Below are positions 52,428-62,960 of a stretch of DNA of 64,000 nt, one piece after another. The notes under the pieces were generated by a model. The model saw nothing but the letters and a program-made list of their open reading frames with translations. It ran no database searches and had not been told where the DNA came from. The stretch lies in NCBI GenBank assembly GCA_013423325.1, contig BLJB01000068.1, positions 91,278 to 155,277 of the forward strand. The letters run 5' to 3'. Within the stretch, counting starts at the first letter, position 1; each line of letters opens with the position of its first letter. Made by a program: the position numbers and the translations under genes. The DNA is from Usnea hakonensis (taxonomy: Eukaryota; Ascomycota; Lecanoromycetes; Lecanorales; Parmeliaceae).

Positions 52428-55400
52428 TTAGTCTGACGGCGCTCTTACTGTCCACAGGTCTAGTGTCTCTCCGTTCCTCTTTTTCTTACTTTTTCCCGCT
52501 TTTGCTCCCCTATCATCTGCCCTGATGATTGTCTTACTCAAAAGTGCCAAAGAATCAACAAGCTCAGGCATTCTCTCCGCGGCCATGAAGCACTCGGCAA
52601 GCCCAGAGTCTTCGGTAGCGACCAGAGCTGCAAGGTCCATGCTCTTCAGTAGCAGGTCCCGACTTAGGTAGTGTGAGCTGAAGTTTAAGACCGTGTTGTA
52701 AGCAAGCAAAACCTCGGGCAGACAAGCTATCCGTATCTGCCTAAAATCCTCTTCGTCCGCATCTAATCCCATCATCAGACCACGTTTCATTCAATGCACG
52801 ATAAAAGACAAACTCACCACTGTTCGGCTTCCGCAACCATCCATGGAGCAGTGGCTCGATAGTAGTCTCGACCTTTTTGTAGGCCTTCTGAAATGAGTCT
52901 TTCCAACCCCTGATATCCTGGCGCTGTTCGATATATCTATTGAAAAAGATCAGGGTAAGTTTGGGTTGGTCATGATGGAGCTTTCGGTGGACTTACTTAT
53001 CAGCTTCGTCGGCGAGATTCTTCCATTCCTCTATCGCATCGAGGGCGATTAAAAGGGTTTCAAAGTCCCGAAAGGTGCTCGCTTGATTCAGCATGAGCGT
53101 ACGATCGCTATGAGTAAATTTCCAAGATGGACTGCCCGGTCGTTGCGACCTTCGTACAGGGTGTGATCTATTATGACCACTGCCAGCTGGCTCGCCCTCG
53201 TCATCGCTTGATTCTTGGCTCTTGCTAATATCTACCGACTTTCCTAATACATCATTGGTTTTCCCGAGAGATATCGAAGAAAACGGTATTGTCTGCGACA
53301 GGCGTCTCGCAGCTGCCAACCCGTCGGAGCCTAACGATGTTAGTGGTGCCTTTAGAGGCCCATTTTCTAGTGACTTACGTAACAAATGCTTGTAAATCAC
53401 CACCCCTACCGCCATAGTCTGCTGCCAGTGGAAATCAAGTAGCATATACCACTCGAATCCGTGGATTAGGTCTCCTTGTTCATCGCTCACTTCGTCACCG
53501 ATAAAGCCGGTTTGGATAGGACGAATGCTCGACGCATCTTTGCCTTTCCGCTCAAGTATACGCAACGCAGGCCACTTGCCCTGCGTAAGCGGCGTATCTG
53601 CAATGATCAATTGCAACTGCATGCCAAGGACACCAGGGACATCGATCCCCATCTGCCCCATCAGACTCATCATCGTCTGGCGCTCACGACGATCGTGGAT
53701 TGCCGGTAGCTGGCGCCCTAAGCAGGCTATTGATGTTTGATGAGAGAGGCGTGAGGCGTATAGAGGTAGAAGCTGCTGTTTGCCAGCTTTGCCAAGATAA
53801 TCCACATATGCCACGACAATGCTTTCCACGGCAGAGCGGCGTTCGCCTTCCCCAAATTGGAATCCGAGATCTTGGAATAAAAATATAATATGTGTCAGAA
53901 GACGGAGGAAATCATGATCCGCCATGCTGATCGGAGCCGTGATGCTGCCTTCGAGGATTTGATCATACCCAAAAGGTGCAAGTATCTTAGATCTTCCTTC
54001 GGCGTTTGCAGCTTGTGTAAGTCTCGCACCATGTTTGAAGACAAAATCGTCAAACGTATTCGCAATCAAGCTGCCCTGCAACATCTTGAGCGGCTCCCTC
54101 GCCTCATCTTTGGTTGCTTCCAGATGCTTCATTTTCTCGACGATCTGATTCCCAGATTGCGTACGCTGACCACCAAACACAGAGAAGTTCAAGGAACCAT
54201 GCTTGTCGTTCATAGTAGCCGGTACCCGGTCTGGAAAGCTCGACTTCAGGTAACGATCGAACGAGTGTAGTAAGTATGCATTGTAATGAGCAAATAGATA
54301 ATCGTCCCAGCTGCGGCTGACCTTCACGACGCTTGGGAGATATCCGCTGAGGACTCCGTATACAGCATTTTCGTACTCATCGATACTACCGTCTTTGGCA
54401 GCAAGCGCACAGGCCTTGCGCCATAATGCGCGCGATTGCCAACTTGCTGGTGACGATGTGGGAAAGCGGGCGTTTCGAGGATCTCCACGCATTGCTATAG
54501 CCCTCCAACCTTCTCCTCTCTCGTCACACCAGTCCCGGACATAATCCCAATCTTTCCCTCGTCGTAACATTTCCCAGCACGCAAGCCACGTAGCGCGTTC
54601 AAAGTAGTAATCCTCCTGCTTCAGACCTCTGCTCTGACGGGTGATTGCATCTGGATCTAGCTGAGTGACTAGGGATTCTGTTTCCTCCGAGTTCATCAGC
54701 GACGTGCTCAGACCCGGATCGTCCGGCTCAAGTGCTCGCGGCCATGATCTTAGGCGCTTCTGGTATTTGATCGCTTCTTTCGAGTGCAACCAGCTGTGAG
54801 CCCACAGCCCAGAACCTCTGTCTGCGCCCAATTCAAGCTCTTCGACTACTTGATCAATGGCTTGCCCTGTACTATCCGCGCACTTTTTAAGCCATTCGAC
54901 TACTGTGTGTCGTTCCCATGCTAGATTGTCTGACGCTAAGAAGTTATTCCAGATGTCTTTTTCTGAGGAATATCGATGGACCTCAAGACCCTGGCCAGGC
55001 CTTAAAAGGCACGATCCGCTGCCATCTTTCGTCTGCCTTATTCCCCGTTTAGGATACCCAACCTGGAGCATAAGACCAACAAGGTCCCACGTCTGTTCTT
55101 CTTGTTCCCACCTCTTCAAGTCTTCAACACTCGTCGACATTCCCCGATCCTTTCCGTTATTTGCGGGACTAGACCCTCGCGTTGACTTGGCGCTTGACTT
55201 TCGAAGCCTCCGTTTCGTATTCTTAGAAAGTTGTTGCTGTCTCTCAGGCAGGTGCATACTCCGTAAACGATCAACTGTATCATTAGCAATCTCCTTGTAA
55301 GCGTCGACAAGAGGCAGAACATCACTGCAGTCCTTCGTATGTTTGCGATTGTTTCCGGAACTTAGACGGTCGAGTTGTTCTGCAAACTTTTCGACTTGCT

Positions 55401-55620
55401 TGCCGACACGGTCTGCAGTAGCCTGCAAGGGGTGAAGTGCTCGATGAACGTCGCTGACGGTTGGGAAAGTTGGCGATTCGGTAGTGGAGCGCTCAGAGCC
55501 ATGATCCGACTCGTCGTTCATACTAGCATCCGAGAAGTTATCTTCAAGGTTGTGACCAGAAGCTTCTGAACGGCGAAGGCTGTTCCACCTTTCCTCTCTA
55601 GAACTTTGCCTTAATGCCAT
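52428..55620 (-). CDS. NUP84: nucleoporin Nup84 / Nup107
   Basis: Scaffold component of the Y-shaped (Nup84/Nup107) nuclear pore subcomplex. Three exons, 55620-52997, 52936-52818, 52762-52428; introns of 60 and 55 nt; 1025 aa. Seen: acidic, Ser-rich N-terminus; DLKRWEQEEQTWDLVGLML; WLKKCADSTGQAIDQVVEE; the conserved ERATWLACWEMLRRGKDW region; WRKACALAAKDGSIDEYENA and AVYGVLSGYLPSVV; WDDYLFAHYNAYL; DHDFLRLLTHIIFLFQDLG; YASRLSHQTSIACLGRQL; FEWYMLLDFHW; then, after splicing, RGWKDSFQKAYKKVETTIEP and a helical end with LPEVLLAYNTVLN. The whole is an alpha-solenoid without membrane segments, as expected. Start at MALRQSSREERW chosen because the upstream in-frame extension has no ATG of better context. 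Confidence 0.93.
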
Positions 55621-57317
55621 AGTGGGGGAAGCAGTGGCTAAGAAGATCCAGATGAAGGATTGCGGAGCTGTAAGAAGATCGCCCACAGCTCATCCGTGCG
55701 TTTGCGAAAAGGGGTAAATCTTGTTGACCTATTTGCACCCGTTCCTCTGTTGCAGAACCGGAATCGCGCAGACGCGTACAGAGCAAAGTCACGTAGACTG
55801 TGTACAGACGAAATATTAGCGTGGAAAATCTGGCTAGTCTTCCCTTCAACTCGGTCAATCATTGGTTGCTGAATCCTTTAGACTAAAGGCATTTTAGTCA
55901 ACACTTGTAAAATGATCTAAGATAACCGCGTCTAAAAACATTGCCGAGGAAGCTCGCTTAAAAAAATTGCATGCCTTTAAAGAATGCGTTTCGGACTTTT
56001 GGTTTTCTCTCTCCAAACAATGTCTATACAGGCAATCATTAGAGTCTCGGGACAGACCTCCAATTTGGAGTATCCATCAGTGTTTGTTCAGGTTTATTGA
56101 GGACCTCTTTGCGTGCTCACGATCGTCTAAGATTGAATTCGACGCTTTCTATATACCAGACCAGAACCCTTGAGTAGGCAATGAAGGTCTTGACGCAACA
56201 GCGAGCCGTTACAAAAATCCCAATACATTGAAGGCAACTACTATGAGGCATCCCGAGCCCTTGTCGCGCACCTGGCTCACTTGCCTTGGGCCTTTGGTTT
56301 CATCTTGAGTTTCAATACACTGACCTTGGGACAAGAGACTGTATGGGCGGCTTCACCTTGGCGTTCGTAGAAAGCATTGCAGCACTTATACAGATCATCG
56401 ACTTGGCTTTGACTGCTTTCCAATGAAACCACCTCCTTCGAATGTTGGGTTATGCTCACCACTTTTCCTCCTTGTAGGAGTTCTTGGCCAGGCAATCTGC
56501 AACGTTCTTAGACCTTCGCACGATGGCTGTTATGGCCACCTAGAGGAACGCATCGTGATGACTTACTTTGAATTGCGCACTACAAATTCATCAGTCTCCT
56601 CAAATATGATGATCATAGGCACTTACAGCAAGAGAATGACAAGGCGGATCCGTCTTCAAGTCTTCCTCAATTGCCTGGATGGGAGTTAGTTGTAGAGGCC
56701 TGGGTACCTTGAGCAAAGATATTCCCACAGTGAGCACTGACCATTTTGCCTCTCCAATAATGAAATGATAAAAGCGCCTCAGTAATTACAGCAAGATGGT
56801 ACTTTGTAGTGAAGAATAAGTTGGTGTGTTGATGTTGTACGTACTTGGTTATAGTGAGAAGGCCAGGAAAAGTCGGCAAAAGTGAGTTCTAGAAGGCTCT
56901 TTGTGATTGATGAATGATTGGTGGGGCATGCGTTTATCCTTCACCTCATTTTCACATAAAGTAAAGTAAAGTAAAGTACGGAGTACTCACAACACTCCTT
57001 AAGCTACCTTACTTGCCAGGATTGCATCACGCAACCTTGTTGTTTACCTACCTTACCTTGTATACACAGTAACAGTCATACTCCCACTTTCTAGCTTCTT
57101 TCAAAAGCCATCATTCGCGCTCTGCTTCTGTCTTGATCAAAGCCCCCCTAATTGTCAGTTACAATTCCCCCCCAGCAAATCAAAGCGGACGAACGTTCCT
57201 CGCTTACAAGGCGTACACAGATCAGGCTCTGGTGACAAGGCATCCTACACCCACAACAGCCTTCCCTCCTTTATCCAATATCCTCACCTATTCAGCCAAC
57301 AGAACCTCACTGTGAAC
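55621..57317. other. intergenic, 1.7 kb, with SUMO-like relic
   Basis: Contains the SUMO-like fragment at 56290-56445 (minus) and, near the SUMO promoter, aaagtaaagtaaagtacggagtac (56962-56986) followed by taccttacttgcc and acctaccttacctt. No intact gene recognised. Confidence 0.6.
56290..56445 (-). pseudogene. SUMO-like relic
   Basis: Minus-strand translation KEVVSLESSQSQVDD then LYKCCNAFYERQGEAAHTV aligns with NEVFFKIKRTTALSK then LMNAFCERQGKAPSSVRFL of the intact SUMO gene 1 kb downstream, including the identical NAF-x-ERQG core. After that the reading diverges (SCPKVSVLKLKMKPK) and no DGDTLEV or Gly-Gly end follows. Splice-like signals upstream (gtggtgagc...ttcgaag) exist but give no convincing first exon. 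Most likely a decayed inverted duplicate of SUMO; a highly diverged functional SUMO-like gene cannot be excluded. Confidence 0.5.
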
Positions 57318-57698
57318 ATGTCTGACCGTGATCAATCTCCTGGTGCCAGCGCCAACCCCGAGGACCAACCCAAAAGTGAGCACCTGAACATCAAAGTCAC
57401 GGACAACAACAATGAGGTCTTTTTCAAAATCAAGCGCACCACCGCACTCTCCAAGCTCATGAACGCCTTTTGCGAGCGACAGGGCAAAGCACCCTCTTCT
57501 GTCCGTTTCCTCTTCGATGGTGCCCGCGTTAATCCAACTGATAGCCCTGATTCGGTGAGTACCTTACCGCCTCGGAGAACCTACCCCATTCTACAACGGC
57601 TTTACCTCCATTCAGCTGCTAATCTTTCGGCTACGCAGCTCGAGATGGCCGATGGAGATACGTTGGAAGTGCACCAGGAACAGATCGGTGGAACTTGA
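57318..57698 (+). CDS. SMT3: small ubiquitin-like modifier (SUMO)
   Basis: 98 aa, two exons, 57318-57554 and 57639-57698, intron 84 nt (GTGAGT...ACGCAG). Conjugated to lysines of nuclear proteins by the Uba2-Aos1/Ubc9 cascade. Seen: flexible N-terminus (MSDRDQSPGASANPEDQPKS), EHLNIKVTDNNNEVFFKIKR, LSKLMNAFCERQGKAPSSV, RFLFDGARVNPTDSPDS, then LEMADGDTLEVHQEQIGGT. The Gly96-Gly97 is followed by one Thr, so a Ulp-type protease must remove a single residue. Intron retention would extend the protein into unrelated sequence and lose the Gly-Gly. Start at 57318 is the first ATG with A at -3. Confidence 0.96.
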   Translation: MSDRDQSPGASANPEDQPKSEHLNIKVTDNNNEVFFKIKRTTALSKLMNAFCERQGKAPSSVRFLFDGARVNPTDSPDSVSTLPPRRTYPILQRLYLHSAANLSATQLEMADGDTLEVHQEQIGGT

Positions 57699-58195
57699 GT
57701 TGACAAGGGAGGCATTCGTGCCTGGCCGGATGTCTCTGCCATCTTGATCCCAACAGCGTGATATAAAACGAGCCACGGGTCTTTTTTATCAGTCAAGCGA
57801 TGGTCACAGTTTGCAGCGGGCGCTCAGGGCGCAGGGCTGCTCATGGGGAATGGAGGAGACGGTCTTAGTTGTTAATGGGAAATATCCTGAAAGGATCACT
57901 TCAGGGTTGCCATCTTTTCCACCTGCTCTATGCTGCTCAGTCAATCATACGGACAATCTGTGTCTACAAACGAAGATTCTCTCAGAATGATCTTAGTCCC
58001 CAGTAATACTGAGAATGAACCTTCTTTTGTGAACAGTATGCTAACGCCTCGCCTGATGTATGCTAAACGCAAAACCCAAAAGTGTATATTTCCAGAACCC
58101 TGGCCAGACATTACCAGTGTATGCGTGTTCGATATATACATTCCTCCTTCGATGAGTCTCGTTGGATTCAACATTGTTATCTTGCCAAGACCATT
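57699..58195. other. convergent 3' spacer
   Basis: About 500 bp between SUMO (plus) and the next minus-strand gene; nothing recognised. Confidence 0.45.
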
Positions 58196-58761
58196 TCAAG
58201 CCTCCCAGATCGCCCTCCTCGCCTCCTCCTTTTCCCTCTCTGCCTTCCTGGCCTCCTCTTTAACCATGTCTCTTCTTTTCCGCTCCTTCTCTCTCACCGC
58301 CCGCTCGTATGCTTTCCCTTCTTCGGTCTTCTTCGGAGGCTTCACTCCCAGTGCCCCCGCAATCAAGCGTCCAGCCGCGGCTGATGACTTCTCCTGTCTC
58401 TTCTCCGAGCCTCTCGGAGATCGAAGCGTACCGCTTGACGAACTCGAGGTATCGGCACTTGCAAAGGTCGACCAATCGGTGCTTTCCTTGCGCGAGTGCG
58501 AATATGTGGGAGATATTGGCGTCGGCGGGGGAGGACCGGGAGTGGCATCTGTGGGAGTAGAGGGCTGCGAGAGGGTAGTGGAGTTCGGAGAGGCAGCCTC
58601 TTCCCAGGTTTCAGCGACGGCTTTGGTGGGTAAGTCTTTGGCGGACGACGAGATGGTAAGTTTCTTGAGGGAGGATTCGAGTCCTTGATGGTAGTCAGCA
58701 AGTTTAGTCAGGAGGACCAGAGTGTCAATCTACCGGCCGTTCTGCGAGACGTAGTTGTCAT
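58196..58761 (-). CDS. conserved-looking basic coiled-coil protein, unknown
   Basis: Two exons, 58761-58734 and 58683-58196, intron 50 nt (GTAGAT...ATCAAG; branch CTGAC/CTAAC); 171 aa. The large second exon has no ATG near its start and is only linked to one by this splice (MTTTSRRTAG|LESSLKKL). Seen: LESSLKKLTISSSAKDLP; TKAVAETWEEAASPNST; a Ser/Pro-rich middle; then AAAGRLIAGALGVKPPKKTE and a charged helical end rich in E, K, R (KAYERAVREKERKRR...EEARRAIWEA). The A-G-R-L-I-A-G-A-L-G-V-K-x-P-x-K-T-E block resembles a short motif I associate with uncharacterised ascomycete proteins. No function can be given. An antisense 252-codon frame on the plus strand is a shadow. Confidence 0.75.
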
Positions 58762-59562
58762 TGCTGTTTTCAAGGCATGAAGCAGAAGCTACCAGAGGAG
58801 AATTCAGTAGATTCTGCGTCTTCTTTGAGAATAATTGCAGAGAGGCCGGTTAACACAATGATCACTGTTGCGCTGTCATTGAAATGACGCCGGGCGTTGA
58901 GAAAAGGATGCGAAAACGAGGACGAAGTGGAATCCTCTTTATATAGCAATCACGCGACCAAGCAATAAGCAGACGGGGAAATCTACTAGGTGATCATCCA
59001 GGTGTGACCAAGTGGGAAGAACCGGAATTGCCCCGCGTTTTCGTAAGGCTAGGTCCTCTGGTGGAAAGAAAAAGCTGCGGGTACGAGTACATGCTAGTCC
59101 GTACAGCAGAAGTGTCTTAAAGCCCGACATATCTGCTGCAATATACAACAAGTATTTAAAATACGCCTCTGACTTGAACCTTGAAGCTCTCTCCAATTGA
59201 ACGGTCGTTGATGACAGACAGCTTCAAATAATTCATTGCATGGTTCAGAAAGTTTGTAAAGAGAAGGTGTTGAAAGAACTTCACCAGTCTGGCTCGGCAA
59301 GCGACTTACTTTACCTCAATGGAGTTCGAGGGATTTAATAATGTGCACTTCGGAAGCACATGCCTGTTCGGGAGCCTTTCCTGCCAATCTCCGATTCCTT
59401 ATAAGCTAAATGGACCTCAAAACTCAAGATTCGAGTCATATTTCGCGTCTCTGAGTTGATACGAGTGACCGTGTACCCAAACCTAGAAAGTGCTTTGCAA
59501 TTGAGCTGCTGTCTAATCAGTCATCTCCAACATCGTCAAGCAATTCATTCAACAGCATCACT
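58762..59562. other. divergent promoter spacer
   Basis: 0.8 kb; no recognised gene or element. Confidence 0.45.
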
Positions 59563-60883
59563 ATGGGCCGAACATTAAGCTACCCAAAGGTTCAGAAGAA
59601 CACGGTCCATCGCAAGGACTATCGCGGTAGGGGGACTCTTTTCTGACAGTCGGCAATCTTAGAATTACGTTGACAGTGACATCAATTGACCATTCATCAA
59701 ACATAGCTACTTACGACCTGGCCACCATCCATTCAATCATCAACGAGACCCCAGTCCTCCACATCTCTTTCAATTCCTCGGATTCAGAGGACCATTTCCC
59801 AACCATTCTTCCAATGATCGGTACTATGGGTTCTTTCGAATTTCCTTCAGCTGACTTGAACGACCCACTGTAAGCCTTGATTTGAGCAATCCTTCTCTTT
59901 GCTAGCAGATTCCGAGGTACAAGACATACTCAGAGACTAAGAAGCTCTTGAGAATCCATCCACTCGATTCGCAACCGGATACTTGCCTCCAATCATCGAC
60001 GCTGACCAGATCGTGATTAGAGATTGCTATCTCCATGGTTATGTCAGCGCTGGCATAATGAACCAGGCGAGAAAAAGCGAAAATGGTCTTGCCATTACCA
60101 TAGCTGCAACAAAAGTGGATGGCATTGTGCTTAGCCTGACGCCTAATTCGCACAGTTATAATTACCGATCAGCTGTACTTTTTGGCCATGGCAGTTTCGT
60201 GGACGTAGGTACACTTTCAAAGCGGTTTCCGCACTCTTTCTGAAAAGTTTTGGGATCCCAAGACGTGCTTCGGGAGTAGGAGGCTTTGAATACCTCCTGA
60301 GCTGTCTCGTTGGTCGACTTCTTACCTTGGATAATGCTGATTCCGAATTTGTTATATAGGACGTGGAAGAGAAGCTATGGGCGATGCGACTGATCACAAA
60401 TTCTGTCGTGCCTGGTCGATGGTAGGTAGAGTACCAAAGCTGTTTCTTTGCTGTCCAAAGCAAGGCCCTCATCCGCAAGAAGCATTCTGGGCCCAGAAGC
60501 ACTAATTTGCTCCCAAACCTGCCTTCAGCCTCGGATTTCTGCTCTCGAGAAGGGACACTGACTCATTGCTCAGGGATCACACAAGGACGCCTCCTGACAA
60601 AGCTGAAATGGCATCAACGACAATCTTAAAGGTAAAAATCGTTAACGGAAGCGGGAAGATCAGGACAGGCGGCCCGGGCGATGAAAAGAAAGATACCGAG
60701 AAAGCGGATTTGCTGCAGAGGGTCTGGACGGGCGTTGTCCCAATGTGGGAAACCGTCGGAGAGCCGGTAGCTGGAGGAGAAGGTCGTGTAGAAGAAGTAC
60801 CCGGGCATGTTCGCGCTTTTCGGGATGACACCAACAAGGTCAACGAAAAATATGCGAACTCAGCCGCGATAGAGAAAGTCTGA
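59563..60883 (+). CDS. FMN-binding split-barrel (PNPOx-like) protein
   Basis: Flavin-nucleotide-binding protein of the pyridoxamine-5'-phosphate oxidase-like fold. Five exons: 59563-59626, 59707-59869, 60021-60204, 60360-60421, 60574-60883; 260 aa, in frame. Seen: MGRTLSYPKVQKNTVHRKDY, ATYDLATIHSIINETPVLHI, FPTILPMIGTMGSF, then CYLHGYVSAGIMNQAR, ITIAATKVDGIVLSLTP, SHSYNYRSAVLFGHG, EEKLWAMRLITNSVVPGRW, and LKVKIVNGSGKIRTGGPGDE followed by VWTGVVPMWETVGEPV. These blocks match, in order, a widespread fungal/bacterial family annotated as flavin-nucleotide-binding or nitroimidazole-resistance-like (NimA-like). Introns of 80, 151, 155 and 152 nt. The SHSYNYRS block is the flavin-binding element. 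Physiological substrate unknown. Confidence 0.9.
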
Positions 60884-60945
60884 ATGACATTCTTTTGAGG
60901 AATTTGTCGCAGATGGTCCCATAGATCAATTACCCTTCAAGCGGC

Positions 60946-61539
60946 TCAATCTTCGGCAAGAGCCTTGCCGATCAATGCCTTACACCTTTCAGATATTGAT
61001 ATGTTTAGAGCAAGCTCATGGCCTTTCTCACTCATTTTCCCCCATGTCTTTTGTAGGATCTTCACAATTTTCTCCTCGTCATGCTGCTTTTCAAATTCCT
61101 CAAATTGGTCATCAAGAAAGACTAGACAGGCCACATCTTCTAGCGTCTGCACGTCTTTGTCTTTCTTTAAGTCTTCCTTCCTAATAAGGTGAGCTACTTT
61201 CATGGCGTCATCATTAGAGTAGCCGCAGTCTAGACAGATCTGAAAAGCCATTTCTGCCTGTCTTTTCTTGAGGTAGGTTCGCCATGCGTGGTACCCGGCT
61301 TTGTTTGATGGATAAGAGTCTCGTGGAATCTCCCAACGTCTGAAGTGCTGAGCGCGTATCGCTATCTGTAACGTATCTGGCGCACATGGCTCCAATTTTT
61401 CAAGATAATTGAACATTTTTCGGCTGTAGTGGAGTTCGTAGGGTTGCTCTTTGCCATCTACTTTGATCTTCTTTGGATCTTGAGCGTGAGCATCGTCGAT
61501 AAGCTTTAGAGCTGCCGCCAGCTTGTTGGATTCGGACAT
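60946..61539 (-). CDS. DUF4202 family protein
   Basis: 197 aa, single exon; only 62 bp separate its stop from that of the FMN-binding gene (convergent). Seen: LAAALKLIDDAHAQDPKK; YELHYSRKMFNYLEKLEP; IAIRAQHFRRWEIPRDSYP; GYHAWRTYLKKRQAEMA; LDCGYSNDDAMKVAHLIRKE; DVACLVFLDDQFEEFEKQH; and a C-terminal helical region to KALIGKALAED. The H-x-R-R-W-E-x-P-R-x-x-Y-P and C-L-V-F-L motifs define DUF4202, an all-helical HD-like protein family of unknown biochemical role in fungi and bacteria; the conserved His/Asp residues suggest a metal site. No targeting signal. Confidence 0.92.
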   Translation of the reverse strand: MSESNKLAAALKLIDDAHAQDPKKIKVDGKEQPYELHYSRKMFNYLEKLEPCAPDTLQIAIRAQHFRRWEIPRDSYPSNKAGYHAWRTYLKKRQAEMAFQICLDCGYSNDDAMKVAHLIRKEDLKKDKDVQTLEDVACLVFLDDQFEEFEKQHDEEKIVKILQKTWGKMSEKGHELALNISISERCKALIGKALAED

Positions 61540-61835
61540 TGGGGAGGAGCCAAAAGAATTGGAGTTTGCTCATAGAATAATGCGTGTGAATGCAGTGCTT
61601 CGAAATTACCTCACTTAAAAATCACCTTGGTTGCTTCAGATCTGCCAGCGCTAAGTCCCTTCGAGTAAACGCTTTCGTTAAGCCCATTTGGGTTAGCGCC
61701 TCCGGATCTGATAAGCTTCCGTTCAACGCGATCGTTAGCGTGTCAGAGTGTTTACTCTAATAGCATGGAGTAATGTGCATTATTGTTTTGGCCACATCAC
61801 AGCGAACATATACATTGGAGCACCCGCTGAGAGTC

Positions 61836-62960
61836 ATGTTGACCACTTCCACGCTCCGGAGGCTTGCCGCCGATCATGCCATGCTTCACTCCGAGCTCCC
61901 GCCTTACTATCTCTTCGACCCTTCCAGCACAGACTCAACCGTCGACGATCTTACACGACTCACTGTGTTCATGACCGGGCCGAATGGCACACCTTATTCG
62001 CAAGGACTTTGGAAGCTTTCCTTGAAGATACCAGACTCATATCCCGCAGCCCCTCCAACAACGACTTTTCGAACTCGAATATGGCATCCCAATGTCGAAG
62101 AGAACACAGGGAATGTATGCGTAGACACTTTGAAAAAGGACTGGGAACCAAAATTAACTTTACGGGATGTGCTGATTGTACGTGCTTTACTTGCCTTTCG
62201 TTCGATGACTTCGTTGCTAATTTGACCCCCTCAGACTGTTTCCTGTCTTCTCCTGCAACCGAATCCAGACTCAGCTCTTAACTCCACGGCCGGCCATCTT
62301 TTACAGGACGACTACGATTCATTTGCACGTCAAGCGAGACTTATGACATCAATTCATGCGAGAATACCTTTGGAATTTAGAAAGCATGTCTTGGCTGCAA
62401 AAAGGCGAGGAGAAACAGATGGTACATTCACTGAGGTAGACGCCGATCAGAGGCCAGGAGCTAATGGCAAATCTCCTACCTCGTCGTCAAGTGTGGTAAT
62501 GCAAAATCAGCCCGCACCTGCTACTCGTACGCAGTCAGCCCCAAGCAATCATCATCAAGCCATAGAATGTCAGAATTCAGGCGGCGAGGATGAAGATGAT
62601 ACATCTGCATCGAAAGAGAATCACTTCCTGCAATCACTGTGCCCGGGCCCAGCACCAAGCTCACAACGACCTTCACTCACCAAGCGGCCACTTTCCGAAG
62701 TCGTTGAGTGGGGATATGCCGCGATCGATGTACCGTGTTTGGGTCCCTCAGAACAAAATATAGTGAACAATGCGCATCCATCGGAATGTATCGCCATATC
62801 AGATAGCTCTCGAAGAGGCTCACATCTACCTGAACAGTGTAAAGCTGTTGTCATGACCGCTCGTGGTCTTCAAGAAACAGGTGGCAACGGCGTGGGCAGT
62901 GCGAGTTTCGAGGCCAACGAAGAGAGTCTGCTCAAACTCAGGCAAAGAATACTTGATTGA
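61836..62960 (+). CDS. ubiquitin-conjugating enzyme E2 (UBE2S-like)
   Basis: Two exons, 61836-62177 and 62235-62960, intron 57 nt (GTACGT...CTCAG); 355 aa. Seen: UBC fold with LTVFMTGPNGTPYSQGLWKL; HPNVEENTGNVCVDTLKKDW with active-site Cys95 and the preceding HPN (84-86); then after splicing TVSCLLLQPNPDSALNSTAG and YDSFARQARLMTSIHA. The PNPDSALN-x-x-AG and C-terminal helix match the E2 S group (UBE2S, the APC/C partner building Lys11 chains in animals). A 180-residue C-terminal extension is Ser/Pro-rich and probably disordered, ending LLKLRQRILD, not the human UBE2S tail. Partner E3 cannot be inferred. Start at MLTTSTLRRLAADH; an upstream in-frame stretch has no ATG. Confidence 0.9.

Noticed and set aside
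57930..58688. 252-codon plus-strand frame
   Set aside because: Antisense of the spliced minus-strand coiled-coil gene; low-complexity, no ATG-led conserved start.
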